Below are positions 7,055 to 14,430 of a stretch of DNA of 49,401 nucleotides, in pieces. Origin of the DNA: Hydrogenophaga intermedia. GTDB lineage: Bacteria > Pseudomonadota > Gammaproteobacteria > Burkholderiales > Burkholderiaceae_C. The position numbers and the translations under genes are program-made. Each line of letters starts with the position of its first letter. Position 1 is the stretch's first letter. The stretch lies in contig NZ_CCAE010000035.1 of assembly GCF_000723405.1 (NCBI RefSeq), positions 1 through 49,401 on the forward strand, in the 5' to 3' direction. A model generated the notes under the pieces. The model worked only from the letters and a program-made list of their open reading frames with translations. It was not told where the DNA came from and made no database searches.

Positions 7055-7720
7055 ATGGCCCTGCCCCAGCCTCGTCCCCCCACCGCGCCCGCCGACCCTT
7101 CGACGGGCGCGCCGCCCCATCGCCGAGCGCCTGCCTTGACCATCGTTTCCCTGGACGCCACGCGCACGCCCCGCCCCGATGAAGCCTGGGACGAGGCGCT
7201 CGTGGCCGTGGGCCAGAACCAGGACCGCGCGGCCTTTGCCCGCCTGTTCGGCCACTTCGCGCCCCGGGTGAAGCGCTACCTGATGCAGGGCGGCAGCCCT
7301 GAAACGCAAGCCGAGGAATTGACCCAGGAGGCCCTGGCCACGGTCTGGCGCAAGGCGGCGATGTTCGATCCTGCCCAGGCCGCCGCCTCCACCTGGATCT
7401 TCACCATCGCGCGCAACCTGCGGGTGGACGCGCTGCGGCGGCGCCAGGGCATCGAGGCGATGGACGAGGACTTCGACTTCGACCAGGTGCTGGCCGACGA
7501 GCCCGACGCCGACGAGCGCTTGCACACGGCGCGGCTGCACGAGCGCCTGCGTGGCGCCTTCGCGCGCCTCACCCCCGATCAGCAGCAGGTGCTGCACCTG
7601 TCCTATTTCAATGACGAACCGCACGCGCGCATCGCCGCCGAGCTGGGCATCCCGCTCGGCACGGTGAAGTCGCGCGTGCGCCTGGCGGTGGCGCGCTTGC
7701 GCCGCCTGCTGGAAGGCTGA
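7055..7720 (+). CDS. rpoE: ECF11-type RNA polymerase sigma factor (RpoE/ChrR system)
   Basis: A sigma-70 factor with region 2 (AAFARLFGHFAPRVKRYLMQ through ASTWIFTIARNLRVDALRRR) and region 4 (LTPDQQQVLHLSYFNDEPHA through GTVKSRVRLAVARLRRLLEG). It closely parallels Rhodobacter RpoE, including the PRVK and WIFTIARN blocks. As annotated it has 221 residues, about 40 more than typical, with a Pro-rich N-terminus. Given the promoter at 7021-7050 the true start may be downstream (TTG at 7136 or GTG at 7202, the latter with GAGG 6 bases ahead). The ChrR-type anti-sigma follows after 5 bases. In the family, singlet oxygen releases the sigma factor, which then transcribes membrane and repair genes. 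Confidence 0.9.
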   Translation: MALPQPRPPTAPADPSTGAPPHRRAPALTIVSLDATRTPRPDEAWDEALVAVGQNQDRAAFARLFGHFAPRVKRYLMQGGSPETQAEELTQEALATVWRKAAMFDPAQAAASTWIFTIARNLRVDALRRRQGIEAMDEDFDFDQVLADEPDADERLHTARLHERLRGAFARLTPDQQQVLHLSYFNDEPHARIAAELGIPLGTVKSRVRLAVARLRRLLEG

Positions 7721-7725
7721 AGACG

Positions 7726-8382
7726 ATGGATATCCAACACCACCCCGACGACGAGTTGCTGCTGGCGCTGGCCAGCGGCCAACTGGCGCCGGGCATGCGG
7801 CGGGTGCTGTACAGCCACCTGGAGCTGTGCCCCGCGTGCCGCGAGCGCGTGCAAGCCCTGAACGCGCTGGGCGGCCAATTGCTGGACGGGCTGACGCCCG
7901 CCGACATGGGCGACGACGCCCTGGCCCGCACCTTCGCCCGCATCGACGCGCAAGCCGCCGCACCGGCCAGGACGATCACCGCGAGCGCGCCCCCTCCCCT
8001 GCCCGCCGGCGCGCGCTGGCCCCGGTCACTGGCGCACTGCGAGGCCACGCCCTGGCGCTGGATCGGCCCGGGCATGCGCTGGAGCCGCGTGAGCCTGCCC
8101 GAAGAGCCGGACGCCAATGTGTTCCTGCTGCGCATCGCGGCGGGCAAGTACCTGCCGCGGCACACGCACCAGGGCACGGAGTTCACGCAGGTGCTGCACG
8201 GCCGCTTCCACGACGGGCGCGCCCTCTTCGGCCCCGGCGACTTCGACGCCGCCGACGGCGAAATCCTTCACCAGCCGGTGGTGCAGGACGGCAGCGAGTG
8301 CATCTGCCTGGCCTCGCTGGACGCGCCGCTGCGCTTCGAAGGCGCTATTGCGCGCTTCTTCGGCTCGCTGGTCGGGATGTAA
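7726..8382 (+). CDS. chrR: ChrR-type zinc/cupin anti-sigma factor
   Basis: A 218-residue protein matching ChrR in layout. The N-terminal zinc anti-sigma domain has His6, His31, Cys35 and Cys38 (HLELCPAC), the same numbering as the zinc ligands of Rhodobacter ChrR. The C-terminal cupin domain (about 110-205) carries His146, His148, Glu152 and His182, the expected second metal site (RHTHQGTEF and LHQP). In the family the N-domain holds the sigma factor inactive and the cupin senses singlet oxygen or organic hydroperoxides. It is co-transcribed with the sigma gene 5 bases upstream. Its last 38 bases overlap the DUF2177 gene on the opposite strand. Confidence 0.93.
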   Translation: MDIQHHPDDELLLALASGQLAPGMRRVLYSHLELCPACRERVQALNALGGQLLDGLTPADMGDDALARTFARIDAQAAAPARTITASAPPPLPAGARWPRSLAHCEATPWRWIGPGMRWSRVSLPEEPDANVFLLRIAAGKYLPRHTHQGTEFTQVLHGRFHDGRALFGPGDFDAADGEILHQPVVQDGSECICLASLDAPLRFEGAIARFFGSLVGM

Positions 8383-8788
8383 GTCGACACATGAGCCAGG
8401 CGGCGGCGCCGGCCGCGCTGCCGCTCACGAACGCGCCCCAGACCAGATCGGCCGCGGTGACCGTCCACGACCAGTCGCGCAAGGTGGCCTGGTTGGTCAG
8501 GTCGTAGGTGGCATAGGCGATGAGGCCGAACAGCGCGCCCAGGCGCAGGGCCGGCGCGGCGCGGGCCTCGATCAGCGCGGGCCGCACGGCGAACACCAGC
8601 AAGCCCAGGATGTAGAGCGGGTAGAACAGCGCGGCGGCAAGCCAGTCCACCGTGGGTGCCATCAAGTGGCCGATGGCGGGCTGGTACAGGCGCGAGGCCA
8701 TGAGGCTCAACCAGACGGCGTCGAGCGCGAGGAACACGGCCATGGTGGCCAGGTAGGCGGCGGCGAGGCGGCTGGGGCTGAGGTTCAT
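8345..8788 (-). CDS. DUF2177 family membrane protein
   Basis: A 147-residue integral membrane protein with about four helices (AYLATMAVFLALDAVWLSLM, LAAALFYPLYILGLLVFAV, LGALFGLIAYATYDLTNQAT, and a last helix near 120-137). The YATYDLTNQATLRDW block is the DUF2177 signature. Family members lie beside RpoE/ChrR and CFA-like genes in other proteobacteria; the function is unknown. ATGA overlap with the upstream gene (stop at 8785) shows it ends an operon with the DUF6134-like, DUF1295 and second methyltransferase genes. The C-terminal Arg/Ser-rich tail runs into the 3' end of chrR on the other strand. Confidence 0.85.
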   Translation of the reverse strand: MNLSPSRLAAAYLATMAVFLALDAVWLSLMASRLYQPAIGHLMAPTVDWLAAALFYPLYILGLLVFAVRPALIEARAAPALRLGALFGLIAYATYDLTNQATLRDWSWTVTAADLVWGAFVSGSAAGAAAWLMCRLTSRPASRRSAQ

Positions 8789-9438
8789 GGTGGCGTGGGC
8801 TGAGAGGTGAGTCGGTAGGACAGGCGGCGACCGCCGTCGAGTTCGGCGTCCAGCGCGATCCAGCGCCCGCTGTCGGCGGCGTACCAGACGTCGATGCGCT
8901 GATCGGGCGTGCGCAGTTGCCAGCCGCGCGCCGGCACGGACTGGCCCAGGCGCTCGATGCTGGCGTCGGGCAGGCGCTCGACGCGCACGGGTGTGGCCTG
9001 CCCGGTTTGCGGGTTGATCAGCGTGGACTGCGACACCAGGCGCGGGTTCCAGTACGCGAATCCCATGCGGCACCCGTCGTCCAGGCGCTGGCTGACGGCC
9101 TGCCGCTCCCCGTTGGTCTCGGTCTCGGCGCGCAACTCGCGCAGGCATTGGCCCTGCCAGCGCTCGTCCGCCTCGTGGCGGTAGCGGTAGACGGGCACGC
9201 CCAGCCAGCGCACCACGAAGCTCGCGCGGCTTTCGACGCTGCGCGCGTCGGCACCGCCGGTGACCACGAAGCGGTGGGTGCCGATGGGCTTGCCGTCGAG
9301 CGAGACGGTGAAGTCCCACCGGCCCGCGGGCGGCGCGTCGGTGGCTGGTGCGCCGGTGGCTTGCGCCAGCGCCGGCAGGCACAGCAGCGCCAGCGCCCAC
9401 GGCCACGGGCCGAGCCGGCGCGCGGCGCGTTCACTCAT
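8785..9438 (-). CDS. Secreted DUF6134/DUF3108-like protein
   Basis: A 217-residue protein with a Sec signal peptide (hydrophobic WALALLCLPALAQA, cleavage near residue 26). The mature part has WDFTVSLDGKPIGTHRF, a beta-rich pattern like the DUF6134/DUF3108 periplasmic proteins that are predicted to fold as barrels. It overlaps both neighbours by ATGA (start with DUF1295, stop with DUF2177), so the three are translationally coupled. Its presence in a fatty-acid-modification cluster suggests a periplasmic lipid-handling role, but nothing in the sequence proves it. The exact DUF assignment is tentative. Confidence 0.7.
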   Translation of the reverse strand: MSERAARRLGPWPWALALLCLPALAQATGAPATDAPPAGRWDFTVSLDGKPIGTHRFVVTGGADARSVESRASFVVRWLGVPVYRYRHEADERWQGQCLRELRAETETNGERQAVSQRLDDGCRMGFAYWNPRLVSQSTLINPQTGQATPVRVERLPDASIERLGQSVPARGWQLRTPDQRIDVWYAADSGRWIALDAELDGGRRLSYRLTSQPTPP

Positions 9439-10226
9439 GACTGTGCCTCCCGGCGCGGCGGCCAGGGCACGAAGGCACTGGTGCGCGCCATGTAGTCGCG
9501 GTACGCCGGGCGTCGCTCGGCCATGTCCTGTTCCAGCAGGGCCACGCCGGACACCTTGAGCAGCAGCCAGGTGATCATCAGCGGCGACACCACCGTCCAT
9601 GCACCGGCCCAGCCGGCGGCCGGCAGCGCCATCAGCCACAGGCCCCACCAGAAGCAGGCCTCACCAAAGTAGTTGGGGTGGCGCGACCAGGCCCACAGGC
9701 CACGGTCCATCACCGCGCCGGGCGACCTGGGCCCGCGCAGGAAGCGGGCCAGTTGCACGTCGGCCAAGGTTTCGATCAGCAGGCCGCCGCCGGCCAGCAC
9801 GAACCCCAGCGCGTCCAATGCCGTCAGGCCCACGGGTCGGCCCAGCGCCGCCAGCAAGGGCCAGCCCAGCACCCAGGCCAGCACGGCCTGCAGGCCGAAC
9901 ACCAGGTACAGGCTCTTGAGGCCGAAGGCATCGCCATGGCGTTCGCGCATGGCACGGTAGCGGCGGTCTTCGCCGTGGCCGCTGTTGCGCCGGCTGATGT
10001 AGATGGCCAGGCGCAGGGCCCAGGCCAGCAGCAGGGCCAGCAGCAGCCCGTCGCGCGCCTGCAGCGGCGGCAACAGGGCCCAGGCATAGACCCCCACCGG
10101 CGCCACCACCAGCAGCGACCACACGCGGTCGGCCAGGCTGGCGTCGCGCAAGGGCAGGCTCAGCGCCCACACGGGCAAGGCCACGGCCAGCGCCGCCAGC
10201 AGCCCCCAGGCGGCCAAGGTGATCAT
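9435..10226 (-). CDS. DUF1295 family membrane protein (steroid 5-alpha reductase-like)
   Basis: A 263-residue polytopic membrane protein with six or seven helices. The C-terminal block GLWAWSRHPNYFGEACFWWG is the conserved cofactor-binding motif of the DUF1295/steroid 5-alpha reductase/ICMT superfamily, whose members reduce or methylate lipid substrates using NADPH or SAM. The ATG at 10224-10226 is preceded by GGAGG (about 8 bases), which decides it over the longer frame. The family often accompanies CFA-like methyltransferases, so it may reduce an unsaturated acyl chain. The downstream gene overlaps by ATGA; upstream, 61 bases separate it from the second methyltransferase. Confidence 0.87.
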   Translation of the reverse strand: MITLAAWGLLAALAVALPVWALSLPLRDASLADRVWSLLVVAPVGVYAWALLPPLQARDGLLLALLLAWALRLAIYISRRNSGHGEDRRYRAMRERHGDAFGLKSLYLVFGLQAVLAWVLGWPLLAALGRPVGLTALDALGFVLAGGGLLIETLADVQLARFLRGPRSPGAVMDRGLWAWSRHPNYFGEACFWWGLWLMALPAAGWAGAWTVVSPLMITWLLLKVSGVALLEQDMAERRPAYRDYMARTSAFVPWPPRREAQS

Positions 10227-10287
10227 CGGACCACCCTCCGTACTGCGCACTGCGGGGCTGAGCGCCTTGGGAACGGCCCGGCGGCGC

Positions 10288-11337
10288 TCATGTGCGCCGC
10301 TCGAACAGGTAGTGGCTCACCCACCACTGGCCACCGTCCGCGTAGGCGAAGAGCTCTTCCACCGAGAGGAAGAACAGGCGCCAGCGCGTCCACCACACCG
10401 CGGCCTGCTCGCCGTAGACCTCGCGGAACAGGGGCATCAGCGCCTCCCGCTGCGCGTCCATGCGCTGCAGCCACGCGGCGGACGTGCGCGCGTAGTGCCG
10501 GCCGTTCCAGCGCCACTGGCGCAGCACGCGCAGGTCGTCCTGACAGCGCAGGGCCAGGTCGTCGCTGGGCATCATCCCGCCCGAGAAGAAGTGGCGGCTC
10601 ATCCAGTCGCTGGCATCGCGCGGCTCGAAGGCGTACGGCGCCTCGCGGTGCACGAACACGTGCATGAAGAAGCGACCGCCCAAGGTCAGCCAGCGCGCCA
10701 CCTTGGCGAAGGCCTGCGGCCAGTTGCGCAGGTGCTCGAACATCTCCACCGAGACGATGCGGTCGAAGCGACGATCGGTCTCGAAGTCGTTGAAGTCCGC
10801 GGTGATGACCTCCAGGTTGGCCAGCCCGCGCGCCGTGGCCTGGGCCTGGATGTGCTGGCGCTGCGAATGCGAGTTCGACACCGCCGTGATGCGCGCGCGC
10901 GGAAAGCGCTCGGCCATCCACAGGCTCAGCGAGCCCCAGCCACAACCCAGCTCCAGGATGTGCTGGCCGTCGGCCAGGCCGGCGCGCGCACAGGTCTCCT
11001 GCAACGCGGCGGCCTCGGCCTGCTCCAGCGTGTCCACGCCCGCCGGCCACCAGCAGCAGCTGTACTTGCGGTGCGGGCCCAGCACGGCGCCGAAGAAGTC
11101 GGCGGGCAGTTCGTAGTGCTGCTCGTTGGCCTTCTCGGGCAGTGGTGCCAGCGGGGCGCGGGACAGGCCGGCGTGGAAGGCCGTGGACAGGACGGCGCCA
11201 ACCTCCGGGTCGCCGCTGTGCAGCTCGCTCAGGCGCTGGCGCAGCAGATGGCGGATGCCCAGACGCACGGCCGGGTCGGGCACCAGGCCTTGCTCGACCC
11301 AGTGGATGGCGGTCGCGGTGTTGGGGGCAAGGGACAT
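10288..11337 (-). CDS. SAM-dependent methyltransferase, CFA/CNMT-like (second methyltransferase of the locus)
   Basis: A 349-residue class I methyltransferase. The SAM loop is ILELGCGWGSLSLW (127-140), and the family blocks YSCCWW (92-97), EMFEHL (198-203) and FFMHVFVHR (223-231) are present. Unlike the CFA-like enzyme at 3488-4708 it keeps the Cys (Cys94) and His (His226). It resembles CFA-like proteins related to plant coclaurine N-methyltransferase. In Rhodopseudomonas a second methylase (FufM) adds a methyl to furan fatty acids; that role is only a hypothesis here. The MSLAPN start is 10 bases after the ATPase stop with no clear ribosome site; GTG at 11394 is an alternative inside the ATPase gene. 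Co-transcription with the ATPase is possible. Confidence 0.83.
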   Translation of the reverse strand: MSLAPNTATAIHWVEQGLVPDPAVRLGIRHLLRQRLSELHSGDPEVGAVLSTAFHAGLSRAPLAPLPEKANEQHYELPADFFGAVLGPHRKYSCCWWPAGVDTLEQAEAAALQETCARAGLADGQHILELGCGWGSLSLWMAERFPRARITAVSNSHSQRQHIQAQATARGLANLEVITADFNDFETDRRFDRIVSVEMFEHLRNWPQAFAKVARWLTLGGRFFMHVFVHREAPYAFEPRDASDWMSRHFFSGGMMPSDDLALRCQDDLRVLRQWRWNGRHYARTSAAWLQRMDAQREALMPLFREVYGEQAAVWWTRWRLFFLSVEELFAYADGGQWWVSHYLFERRT

Positions 11338-11347
11338 GGCATCGGGA

Positions 11348-13840
11348 TCAAGTGGGGGTGCCACTTGTACGCAGCGACGTGGCGGGGGGGTCACCCGCCA
11401 CGAGCGCGCGAACCAGCCAGGCCGTCAGTGCACTGGCCAGCACGACCAGCAGCCAATCGCTCCCGTGCAGCGGGCGAAGGTTCAATACCCGGCCCACAAC
11501 GGGGACCTGAATGGCCAGCACCACCGACGCCACGGTGGCGATGCCCAGCCAGCGGGAGGCCGCGCCGCGCCATCGGGTCAGGCCCGCGGTGACGCCCACG
11601 CTGGCCATCAACAGCACCGCCAGCGCCATCGCTCGCGCGTGTTCGACATCGCGTTCGACACCGAGCGCCTGGAGGTAGCTCCCGATCATGGCGACAACGA
11701 TCCATGCGCCCACCAGGCCGATGGCCCCCCAGGCCCGGGTGGTGAAGAAGCTTGCTTTTCGCGGACACGGCGCATGGGCCAGGGTCGTGCCCGACGGCAG
11801 GTCTTGAAACGCCAGCATGGCGGTCGGGTGGATGACCAACTCCAGCCAGACGATGTGGATCGGCAGGAACAGCAGGGGCAGGCCCATCAGCGGGATGAGC
11901 GCGGCACCGACCACCAGCGGCATGTGCACGAGCAGCAGATAGGCGAACGCCCATCGCAGGTTCTGAAACAGCTGGCGGCCTTCGGCCACGGCGTCCACGA
12001 TGGTCTTGAAGTTGTCGTCCAGCAGCACCACGGGCGCCACCTCCCGCGCGCTTTGCGTGCCACGCGCGCCCATGGCCACGCCGATGTCGGCCTGGCGAAG
12101 CGCCGGCACGTCGTTGACGCCGTCTCCGGTCACCGCCACGAACTCACCCGCGGCCTGCATCGCCTGCACCAGGGCCAGTTTCTGGGCAGGCGTCGCGCGG
12201 GCCACGACGTCCAGCGCCTTGTGCTGACGAAAAAGGGCGGCCGGGTCATCGACGGCCTCCAGCGCCACGGCGCGGGGCCTGTCCCCGCCCAACCCGATCG
12301 CGCGCGCGATGGCGGTGGCGGTGGCCAGGTGATCGCCGGTCACCATGACGACGCGCATGCCCGCGGCCATGCAATCGGCGATGGCCTCCCGCACCCCGTC
12401 GCGGACGGGGTCTTCAAAGGCCAGCAGGCCCGCGATCTCGAAGCCATGGTCGGGCTCCCGCTCGACGGACTGCCCAGCGATCAGGTCCTTCCACGCGCAG
12501 GCGATGACCTTGCGGCCGCACCTGGCGTGTTCATCGACCAGGCCCAGCCAGCGCGACCGTTCCGGATCGGTGAGATCGCACAGCGAGAGCACGGTCTCTG
12601 GGGCGCCCTTGGTGTAGGCCGTCAACTGGCGCCCCGCGCCAGACCAGACGGCGGTCTCGCGGCGCCGCGCCTCGGTGAAGGGAAAGTCGATCGCCCGGCT
12701 CGCCGCCGGTGGCGCCGAACCCGCCGCGTGCAAGGCCTGGTCCAGCGGATCGCCGCTGTCCGGCCGGGCCGCCGATGTGGCCATCTGCAGCAAGGCGCGA
12801 GCGTCCAGCGACGGGGCCAGCACCGTGTGCGAGAGCACCAGCGAGCCGGCCGTGATGGTGCCCGTCTTGTCGGACAGGATGCAGGTGGTGCGGCCGATGT
12901 TTTCCACGGCGACGGCCCGGCGCACCAGCGCGTTCTTTCGCGCCAGCCGAAAGACGCCCATGCCGAGGAAGAAGGTGTAGACGAGCGGAAACTCCTCCGG
13001 CACCGCCGCCACCGCCAGGGTCACCGCGCTCAGCGCCGCGTCGATCCAGCCGTGCCCCTGCCACAGCCGGACCACCGCGAGCACCGCGCACAAGGAGAGC
13101 GCAGCAGCGAGCAACACCAGCACCAGCTCGCCGATGGCCTTTTGCAATGGCGTGGTGCCATGGCTGCCTTCGGCCGCCGTGCGCACGATCTCGCCATAGC
13201 GGGTCCGGCCGCCGGTGAAGAGCACCCGAAGCCAGGCCGTGCCGGTCAACAGGCGGGTTCCCGCCGTGCCCCAGCGGTCGTCGGGCGCCGTGGCGGGCAG
13301 CGGTGTTTCCACCGCGATGGCGCGCTTGGCGACCGGCAGGGACTCGCCCGTCAAGGTCGATTCGTCCGCCTGCAGGCCATCGCCGGCGACCAGCAAGCCG
13401 TCGGCGGGGAAGTACTCGCCGGGCTTGACCTCCACCAGATCCCCGGGGACGAGTTCTCGCGACACCAGGTCCCGCCACTGGCCATCCCTCAACACCCGGG
13501 CCGAAGGGGCCAGGCGACTGGCCAGGCCGGCGGACGATGCCTGGGTCCGCCGGTGAAGGTAGGCGTCCATGCCCAGCAGCGGCCCCATCGCCAGCAGCAG
13601 CACCAGCGACTCGGTGAGTTGGCCGAGCAGCGCGAACAGGCCGGCCGAGACCACCAGGAACCACAGCATCGGATCGCGCGCGGTGTCGCGCGCCACGGAG
13701 GACCAGCCGCTGGTGGTCTGCGGGACGATGTCGTTGTCGCCACAGGAGCGGCGCTGCGCGATGACCTGCTCCGAGCTCATGCCCAGGTGGCCACTGACGC
13801 CAAGCGGCAACTGTTCCGGCGGGATGCGGCGTTGAGCCAT
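11348..13840 (-). CDS. P-type cation-transporting ATPase
   Basis: An 830-residue P2-like ATPase. It has the N-terminal cation-ATPase domain, the actuator TGES loop (164-167), the phosphorylation motif DKTGT (Asp324), the hinge GDGVND and a six-helix C-terminal block. Helix M4 carries PEEFP (281-285) instead of the PEGLP of Ca pumps. Helix M6 reads WLELVIHPTAML where SERCA has Asn796 and Asp800, so the transported ion is unclear. It lies 12 bases after the universal stress protein gene in the same direction and ends 10 bases before the second methyltransferase. Stress or low-oxygen regulation is plausible given the FNR-like site near 14350. Confidence 0.9.
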   Translation of the reverse strand: MAQRRIPPEQLPLGVSGHLGMSSEQVIAQRRSCGDNDIVPQTTSGWSSVARDTARDPMLWFLVVSAGLFALLGQLTESLVLLLAMGPLLGMDAYLHRRTQASSAGLASRLAPSARVLRDGQWRDLVSRELVPGDLVEVKPGEYFPADGLLVAGDGLQADESTLTGESLPVAKRAIAVETPLPATAPDDRWGTAGTRLLTGTAWLRVLFTGGRTRYGEIVRTAAEGSHGTTPLQKAIGELVLVLLAAALSLCAVLAVVRLWQGHGWIDAALSAVTLAVAAVPEEFPLVYTFFLGMGVFRLARKNALVRRAVAVENIGRTTCILSDKTGTITAGSLVLSHTVLAPSLDARALLQMATSAARPDSGDPLDQALHAAGSAPPAASRAIDFPFTEARRRETAVWSGAGRQLTAYTKGAPETVLSLCDLTDPERSRWLGLVDEHARCGRKVIACAWKDLIAGQSVEREPDHGFEIAGLLAFEDPVRDGVREAIADCMAAGMRVVMVTGDHLATATAIARAIGLGGDRPRAVALEAVDDPAALFRQHKALDVVARATPAQKLALVQAMQAAGEFVAVTGDGVNDVPALRQADIGVAMGARGTQSAREVAPVVLLDDNFKTIVDAVAEGRQLFQNLRWAFAYLLLVHMPLVVGAALIPLMGLPLLFLPIHIVWLELVIHPTAMLAFQDLPSGTTLAHAPCPRKASFFTTRAWGAIGLVGAWIVVAMIGSYLQALGVERDVEHARAMALAVLLMASVGVTAGLTRWRGAASRWLGIATVASVVLAIQVPVVGRVLNLRPLHGSDWLLVVLASALTAWLVRALVAGDPPATSLRTSGTPT

Positions 13841-13852
13841 TCGTGTCGGCGC

Positions 13853-14275
13853 TCACCGGATCAGCAGCACCGGCGTTGCGCACAGCGACAGCACCTTCGT
13901 TGCGACCGAGCCCATGAAGAGCCCGGCGATGGCGCCGTGCCCGTGCGTGCCCATGATCAGCAGATCGAACCGGCCGTTTTTGGCCAGCGCGGCGATGTGT
14001 TTGGCCGGGTGGCCGATCCGCAGCACGAATTTGGCCTGGATGCCGTGCATCCCCAGGAACTGGCGCACCGGCTTGAAAATGACCTGAGCGTCGTCTTCGT
14101 AGAACGACCGGGCCACGTCAAGCCCATGGAAGGCCGCCGCCCGATGGGGAAGCGCCGTGGCGGCGTGAACCACGGTGTACGCGTGTCGCGCGCCCAGCCA
14201 TTCGTCGTGAGCGGCCAGGTAGGCCAGTGCGCGCCTGGTGTGTTCGCTGCCGTCTACTGCCAGCAAGATCTTCAT
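13853..14275 (-). CDS. Universal stress protein (UspA family)
   Basis: A 140-residue single-domain Usp. It starts MKILLAVDGSEHTRRALAYL and ends with the ATP-binding loop G-X2-G-X9-GS (GTHGHGAIAGLFMGS), so it is of the nucleotide-binding type. I use the ATG at 14273-14275 because MKILLAVDGS is the family start; an 11-residue upstream extension is not needed. It is first in a likely operon with the P-type ATPase. Universal stress proteins are cytoplasmic and help survival under starvation or low oxygen. The divergent region to 14430 holds an FNR/Dnr-like dyad. Confidence 0.92.
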   Translation of the reverse strand: MKILLAVDGSEHTRRALAYLAAHDEWLGARHAYTVVHAATALPHRAAAFHGLDVARSFYEDDAQVIFKPVRQFLGMHGIQAKFVLRIGHPAKHIAALAKNGRFDLLIMGTHGHGAIAGLFMGSVATKVLSLCATPVLLIR

Positions 14276-14349
14276 GACTGCCCCCGGGATGGTCGCTCGC
14301 CGCGCCAAGCGGCACGCCCGCCATCTTGGTGCACCGGACCAGGACCGGG

Positions 14350-14363
14350 ATGACGTGCGTCAA
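14350..14363. promoter_or_regulatory. FNR/Dnr-like dyad upstream of usp
   Basis: Read on the minus strand the site is TTGAC-GCAC-GTCAT, close to the TTGAC-N4-GTCAA dyad of Dnr/FNR proteins; the inner TGACG/CGTCA arms pair exactly. It is about 75 bases upstream of the usp start and about 68 upstream of the aldo/keto reductase. The assignment is weak, since one arm position deviates. Confidence 0.3.
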
Positions 14364-14374
14364 CCCGGCGCGCA

Positions 14375-14402
14375 TTGGCCCGACGCCAGCCCGACGTAGA
14401 GT
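14375..14402 (+). promoter_or_regulatory. Sigma-70-like promoter of the aldo/keto reductase
   Basis: TTGGCC (14375-14380) and TAGAGT (14397-14402) are 16 bases apart and lie 28 bases ahead of the ATG at 14431. Both hexamers are partial matches to sigma-70, so this is a modest prediction. Confidence 0.35.
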
Positions 14403-14430
14403 CCGGGGTTTCATCCGAACCGGAGACACC

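Noticed and set aside
11345..11350. TGATCC on the minus strand just before the second methyltransferase
   Set aside because: It includes the ATPase stop codon and lies only 7 bases before the start; 18 bases on there is no TAGAAG-like -10, so it is not an ECF promoter.
11126..14353. Very long plus-strand open frame opposite the ATPase and stress-protein genes
   Set aside because: Its translation is rich in Arg, Gly, His and Gln with no motifs, while the minus strand encodes clear P-type ATPase and Usp signatures. It is a GC-driven shadow.
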